A stretch of 9,906 bases of DNA from JBBRLG01 sp038231495 (GTDB lineage: Bacteria > Planctomycetota > Planctomycetia > Gemmatales > Gemmataceae). Positions 6,982 through 9,906 of this stretch are shown piece after piece; positions within the stretch are counted from its first letter, which is position 1; each line of letters opens with the position of its first letter. The translations under genes were made by a program, and so were the position numbers. The notes beneath the pieces were generated by a model. It was not told the DNA's origin, did no database searches, and was given only the letters and a program-made list of their open reading frames with translations. The DNA lies in contig JBBRLG010000264.1 of NCBI GenBank assembly GCA_038231495.1, positions 1 through 9,906 of the forward strand. Direction: 5' to 3'.

Positions 6982-7203
6982 TCAATTCGCAACCGCTACA
7001 CGAACCGTGCCCGCCTCCACGCTGGGTTCCGGCACAGGCTCGCCACGCTGGACCAAACCCGCTATGTGAAATTCAATGGCCTCCCGGACCAAACGCTCGA
7101 TCTCCTCGCGCGTTTTCCCCATCGCGATGCAGCCGGGAAGATCGGGAACATACGCCGACCAATTGCGCTTGCCCGATTCATAAAGGACGGTGTAATCTTT
7201 CAT
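6982..7203 (-). CDS. HicB-like antitoxin family protein (no HicA nearby)
   Basis: A 73-aa protein with the HicB / HicB-like partial RNase H fold signature: a YTVLYESGKRNWSAYVPDLPG strand pair (4-24), GCIAMGKTREEIERLVREAIE, and an acidic/Pro tail (GEPVPEPS). Canonical HicB binds and inhibits the mRNA interferase HicA. No HicA-sized partner with a dsRBD-like GSHH motif is visible on either side, so this is a solitary HicB-like protein or one adapted to another role. No C-terminal helix-turn-helix is present. I chose the ATG at 7203 over the in-frame ATG at 7215 because GAGGGAAGAG lies directly ahead of it. It follows the aspartic protease gene by 25 bases, so the two are probably co-transcribed. 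Confidence 0.85.
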   Translation of the reverse strand: MKDYTVLYESGKRNWSAYVPDLPGCIAMGKTREEIERLVREAIEFHIAGLVQRGEPVPEPSVEAGTVRVAVAN

Positions 7204-7228
7204 CTCTTCCCTCATTTTGCCCCACCTG

Positions 7229-7606
7229 TCAGGGGGGACCGAGCGGCTTGATGGTCACTTTGGCGCGCGGACGGAACTCCACTTTCAATTCATGATCCCC
7301 AAGAAGCCCGGTGCCGACCAAAGGCGTCGTGTCCGCTTCGTCTATCGGAATTACACGCTTGCGGCGATCCCAAACGACGGGGCCCAAATAGATGTCCAAA
7401 TCAGTTTCGCTGCCGTCGGCCAATATCACTCGGCCGCGTCGATGCCAGGACAGACCGAGAAGCGCTATGATCGCGGACGGCAAGGTTAAGCAGCCATTGT
7501 AGCCCGTGTCCACCACCGCACGGATCTTTTGGATTTGCCCACTTGGGCCGCGCACGGTCAGCCGTAAAGTCGCCTCAAGGTCAGCGTTGACGACGCCGGT
7601 GATCAT
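7229..7606 (-). CDS. Retropepsin-like (clan AA) aspartic protease, 125 aa
   Basis: The single-domain retropepsin-like fold is shown by the active-site triad VVDTGYNGCL (Asp33-Thr34-Gly35), the flap-like LADGSETDL (62-70), and the hydrophobic-hydrophobic-Gly segment PLVGTGLLGDHEL (95-107) near the C-terminus. Like retroviral protease it would have to dimerise to build the active site with two Asp residues. The opening ITGVVNADLEATLRLTV matches the bacterial family annotated as clan AA aspartic protease; substrates are unknown. There is no signal peptide, so it is cytoplasmic. The ATG overlaps the stop of the 91-aa gene (ATGA, 7603-7606), and a HicB-like gene follows. These small proteases commonly travel with the 91-aa partner, suggesting a two-component unit. 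Confidence 0.88.
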   Translation of the reverse strand: MITGVVNADLEATLRLTVRGPSGQIQKIRAVVDTGYNGCLTLPSAIIALLGLSWHRRGRVILADGSETDLDIYLGPVVWDRRKRVIPIDEADTTPLVGTGLLGDHELKVEFRPRAKVTIKPLGPP

Positions 7607-7878
7607 TTATCCGTCGATCTCCAGTGCCCACCGAAGGTTCGCGCAAAAGGGGACCCTACCCTCCGTAGCCAAACCTGCGCATCGGGAACGCGGGCTTCCA
7701 GGCGCTCACATGCCGCCATCTCGTCGGCGTCAATCTCGTAAGCGCCGGTTTCGATATCGATGGCAACGAAATCGCGGGCGGCCTTTTTCTTCAGCTGCGG
7801 GAGAATGTCCCTCTCGAATATGGCATCAGCACGTTTGCGGAATTCTTCTTTGCTATAGCGCGGTTTGCGATTGGCCAT
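7603..7878 (-). CDS. Small protein paired with the aspartic protease (91 aa)
   Basis: A basic N-terminal half (KPRYSKEEFRKRADAIFERDILPQL) is followed by FVAIDIETGAYEIDADEMAACERLEARVPDAQVWLRRVG and an Arg/Gly-rich end. This looks like the uncharacterised family often encoded just before clan AA aspartic proteases in cyanobacteria and planctomycetes; I know of no assigned function. The IDIETG...EIDADE segment followed by a helix may be a small alpha/beta domain. The start at 7878 has AGGGA six bases upstream. Its TGA overlaps the protease ATG, so the two proteins are probably made in step. It is the first gene of the accessory block after aspS, with a 72-base gap that lacks an obvious terminator. 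Confidence 0.82.
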   Translation of the reverse strand: MANRKPRYSKEEFRKRADAIFERDILPQLKKKAARDFVAIDIETGAYEIDADEMAACERLEARVPDAQVWLRRVGSPFARTFGGHWRSTDK

Positions 7879-7950
7879 GGCGTGTCCCTGTAAAATGAGA
7901 ACTCGGAAACGAGATCAAAATCGCCTTCACGCTCCGCCCCAAGCAGCAAA

Positions 7951-9759
7951 TCACAACCCCAACTCCTTTAACTGCTTCGCGTCCACCGGGGCCGGCGCGC
8001 CGGTCATCAGGTCGCGTGCCTTCTGGTTCTTCGGGAACGCGATCACGTCGCGGATGTTCGTCGTGTCGGCCAGCATCATCGCGAAGCGGTCCAGGCCCAG
8101 CGCGATGCCGCCGTGCGGCGGCGCGCCGAACTTCAGCGCGTCCAGCAAAAAGCCGAACCGCTGCCGGGCTTGCTCCGGACTCATGCCGAGCATCTTGAAC
8201 ATCAGCGACTGCACTTCCGGGCTGTGAATACGAATGCTGCCGCCACCGCACTCGTAACCGTTAATCACCAGGTCGTAGGCCTTGGCCCGCACCGTGCCCG
8301 GTGCCGATTCCAGGTTCGCCAAATCCTCGTCCATCGGTGCCGTGAACGGGTGGTGGTTCGCCGCGAAGCGCTTTTCGTCCTCGTCCCAGATGAACGAGGG
8401 GAAATCTGTAATCCAGACGATTTTGAAGTCCTTCGTCGTCGGATTAACTAGCTTCAAGTCCGCTGCCAACCGGTTGCGTGCCATGCCCATTGCTTGGGCG
8501 GTAACTTCCTCTTTGCTTGTACCAATTATCAGGAAAAAGTCGCCTGGTTCTGCCCCCAGCCGTTGCCTCTGGGCCTGGCGCGTTTCTGCTGTTAAGAATT
8601 TTTCAAACAACGAACCGAAAACGTCCGACTGTACTTTTGCTGCGTCGATCCAGACCTCTAGGTGTTCGCCTTGAGCTAGTCTCTTACAGTAATCCTTGAT
8701 CTCATCGAGCTTTTTCCGAGAGAACTTATCCGCCGCACCTTTGGCGACTAGGCCACGGATTACCGCGCCACGCTCAACGAACTGGCGTGTTTGTTCGTGT
8801 GAAGATTCCCGATGAAACTCAGTTAAGTCCACGATTTCCAGGCCGAAGCGCAGGTCCGGCTTGTCGCTGCCGTATTTCAGCATCGCGTCGGCGTACTTTA
8901 TCCGCGGCAACGGCAGCGGGATCGTCGCGCCGATGCAGCGTTTGAACACCTCCGCAGTCAGTCCCTCAATGACGCTCAACACGTCGTCCATCTCGACGAA
9001 CGACATTTCGAGATCGAGTTGCGTGAATTCCGGCTGGCGGTCGGCGCGGAGGTCTTCGTCGCGCAGACAGCGGGCGATCTGGAAATACTTGTCGTTGACG
9101 TCGACCATGAGCAGCTGCTTGTAGATCTGCGGCGACTGCGGAAGCGCGTAGAACTGGCCGGGCCAGACGCGGCTCGGCACGAGGTAGTCGCGCGCCCCTT
9201 CCGGCGTACTACGACCCAGCAGCGGCGTCTCCAGTTCGAGAAAGCCGCGCTCGTCGAGGTAGTCGCGGATGACCTTGTTGAGCCGATGGCGCATCGCCAG
9301 TGTGCGCTGTAGTGTCGGCCGGCGCAGGTCGAGAAAACGATACTGGAGGCGCAAGTCCTCGTTGGCCTGTTCGGTGTCGGCGAAAGTCTGGCCCTCCTTC
9401 GGGATGGACATAACCTCGAACGGCGGCGTCGGGCAGCGGTTAAGGATCGTCACCTCTTCGGCCACCACCTCGATGTCGCCGGTCGCGAGTTTCGAGTTGT
9501 GCTTGTCGGGCAGGCGCTCGCGGGCCTTACCGCGCACGCACAGCACCCACTCGCTGCGCACGTCCTGGCAGGCGGCGAGCATTTCGGGGTGCGTGTCGTC
9601 GATCACGATTTGGGTCAGGCCGTAGCGGTCGCGCAGGTCGAGGAAGATGTGATCGGGGTGAGCGCGACAGGAGTTGACCCACCCGTTGAGAACGACCGTC
9701 TGTCCGATGTGCGCCGGCCGCAGTTCGCCGCAAGTGTGTGTCCGCCGCTGAAAGCCCAT
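7951..9759 (-). CDS. aspS: Aspartyl-tRNA synthetase, bacterial type
   Basis: AspRS charges tRNA-Asp with aspartate in the cytoplasm. From the ATG at 9759 it is 602 aa, typical for the bacterial form. Order: anticodon-binding OB domain (1-~105; RTHTCGELRPAHIGQTVVLNGWV), class II catalytic core with the QSPQ block (208-211), motif 2 ARCLRDEDLRADRQPEFTQLD (229-249), the bacterial GAD insertion (~285-420), and motif 3 GGIALGLDRFAMMLA (550-564), ending VIAFPKNQKARDLMTGAPAPVD. Motif 2 has Leu where Phe is common in CFRDED. The reading frame runs on upstream of 9759, but the OB domain begins here and AGGA precedes this ATG. Bases ~8401-8820 (residues ~314-453) are only about 51% GC, against about 70% on both sides. 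Whether this enzyme also charges tRNA-Asn cannot be told from the window. Confidence 0.97.
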   Translation of the reverse strand: MGFQRRTHTCGELRPAHIGQTVVLNGWVNSCRAHPDHIFLDLRDRYGLTQIVIDDTHPEMLAACQDVRSEWVLCVRGKARERLPDKHNSKLATGDIEVVAEEVTILNRCPTPPFEVMSIPKEGQTFADTEQANEDLRLQYRFLDLRRPTLQRTLAMRHRLNKVIRDYLDERGFLELETPLLGRSTPEGARDYLVPSRVWPGQFYALPQSPQIYKQLLMVDVNDKYFQIARCLRDEDLRADRQPEFTQLDLEMSFVEMDDVLSVIEGLTAEVFKRCIGATIPLPLPRIKYADAMLKYGSDKPDLRFGLEIVDLTEFHRESSHEQTRQFVERGAVIRGLVAKGAADKFSRKKLDEIKDYCKRLAQGEHLEVWIDAAKVQSDVFGSLFEKFLTAETRQAQRQRLGAEPGDFFLIIGTSKEEVTAQAMGMARNRLAADLKLVNPTTKDFKIVWITDFPSFIWDEDEKRFAANHHPFTAPMDEDLANLESAPGTVRAKAYDLVINGYECGGGSIRIHSPEVQSLMFKMLGMSPEQARQRFGFLLDALKFGAPPHGGIALGLDRFAMMLADTTNIRDVIAFPKNQKARDLMTGAPAPVDAKQLKELGL

Positions 9760-9793
9760 ATTCCTGGCCCTTCGTTCGCATCTTCCGAGCCGC

Positions 9794-9811
9794 CCTCCGC
9801 GCCTGCGGAGG
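9794..9811 (-). other. Short GC-rich hairpin in the aspS leader
   Basis: CCTCCGC (9794-9800) and GCGGAGG (9805-9811) form a perfect 7-bp stem with a 4-base loop, 35 bases upstream of the aspS ATG. There is no poly-U run on the aspS strand. It may shape the leader RNA or be chance in GC-rich DNA. No T-box features are visible. Confidence 0.5.
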
Positions 9812-9826
9812 ACGTTTGATCGGGTT

Positions 9827-9832
9827 AATATA
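9827..9832 (-). promoter_or_regulatory. Candidate -10 element (TATATT) for aspS
   Basis: Reading toward aspS, TATATT sits in an AT-rich patch unlike its surroundings, between the end of the upstream gene and the aspS leader, and inside a small GGTT...AACC inverted repeat (9823-9840). No good -35 hexamer is found at 16-18 bases, so the call is weak. Confidence 0.25.
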
Positions 9833-9845
9833 GGGAAACCACGGC

Positions 9846-9906
9846 TCACTCTTTCACATGCAGCGACGCGCACACCGCCCGCAGGACCGGACCGTACTCC
9901 TCCAGT
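9846..9906 (-). CDS. C-terminal end of an unidentified upstream gene (partial)
   Basis: Reading leftward from 9905, an open frame gives LEEYGPVLRAVCASLHVKE and then TGA at 9846-9848. The 19 residues look like a natural amphipathic C-terminal helix, and the stop sits 86 bases before aspS, where a gene end would be expected. Too little remains to name the protein, and the frame could be chance. Confidence 0.5.
   Translation of the reverse strand, partial: LEEYGPVLRAVCASLHVKE

Noticed and set aside
7951..9873. aspS start at 9873 (640 aa)
   Set aside because: The extra 38 residues are Arg-rich, overlap the end of the upstream gene and precede the normal OB-domain start. The ATG at 9759 fits the family.

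Overview
The window is high-GC bacterial DNA. Every gene I can support lies on the minus strand, so transcription runs right to left. The best taxonomic guess is a planctomycete of the Gemmata group. This rests on resemblance and not on a marker gene: a secreted HEAT-type protein with a built-in pseudo-receiver domain, a DAP decarboxylase starting MDHFHYRD, and the clan AA protease pair are all styles I associate with those genomes.

Reading in the direction of transcription: the last 19 codons of an unidentified gene (9906-9846) are followed by an 86-base leader and aspS, bacterial aspartyl-tRNA synthetase (9759-7951). Next comes a block of six small accessory genes (7878-5520): a 91-aa protein, a retropepsin-like aspartic protease, a HicB-like protein without HicA, a 123-aa protein of a 'DHWFWAL' family, a 156-aa protein with a nucleotidyltransferase-type GGS...DSDLD signature like that of some polymorphic toxins, and a 163-aa unknown protein. 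The block is packed with ATGA/GTGA start-stop overlaps, and its GC (about 57% in the lines I counted) is below that of the core genes (about 70%).

The last accessory gene overlaps the GTG start of argH (argininosuccinate lyase, 5523-4138), so a housekeeping arginine gene appears translationally coupled to an accessory gene. After argH comes a large inverted repeat (35-bp perfect arms, 3998-4123), then lysA (3967-2684), then a second palindromic element with 17-bp perfect arms directly after the lysA stop (2636-2681). Last is a large exported protein (2614 to beyond base 1) with HEAT-like helices and a degenerate response-regulator receiver domain.

argH and lysA serve arginine and lysine synthesis, and aspS charges tRNA-Asp. 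Nothing ties these housekeeping genes functionally to the small genes between them. The parts most worth a second look are the toxin-like pair at 6039-6877, the protease/HicB trio at 6982-7878, the chained start-stop overlaps leading into argH, the two palindromes that bracket lysA, the pseudo-receiver inside a secreted protein, and a GC-poor stretch inside aspS. I see no rRNA, tRNA, CRISPR array or transposase. No stretch over 300 bases lacks a gene.
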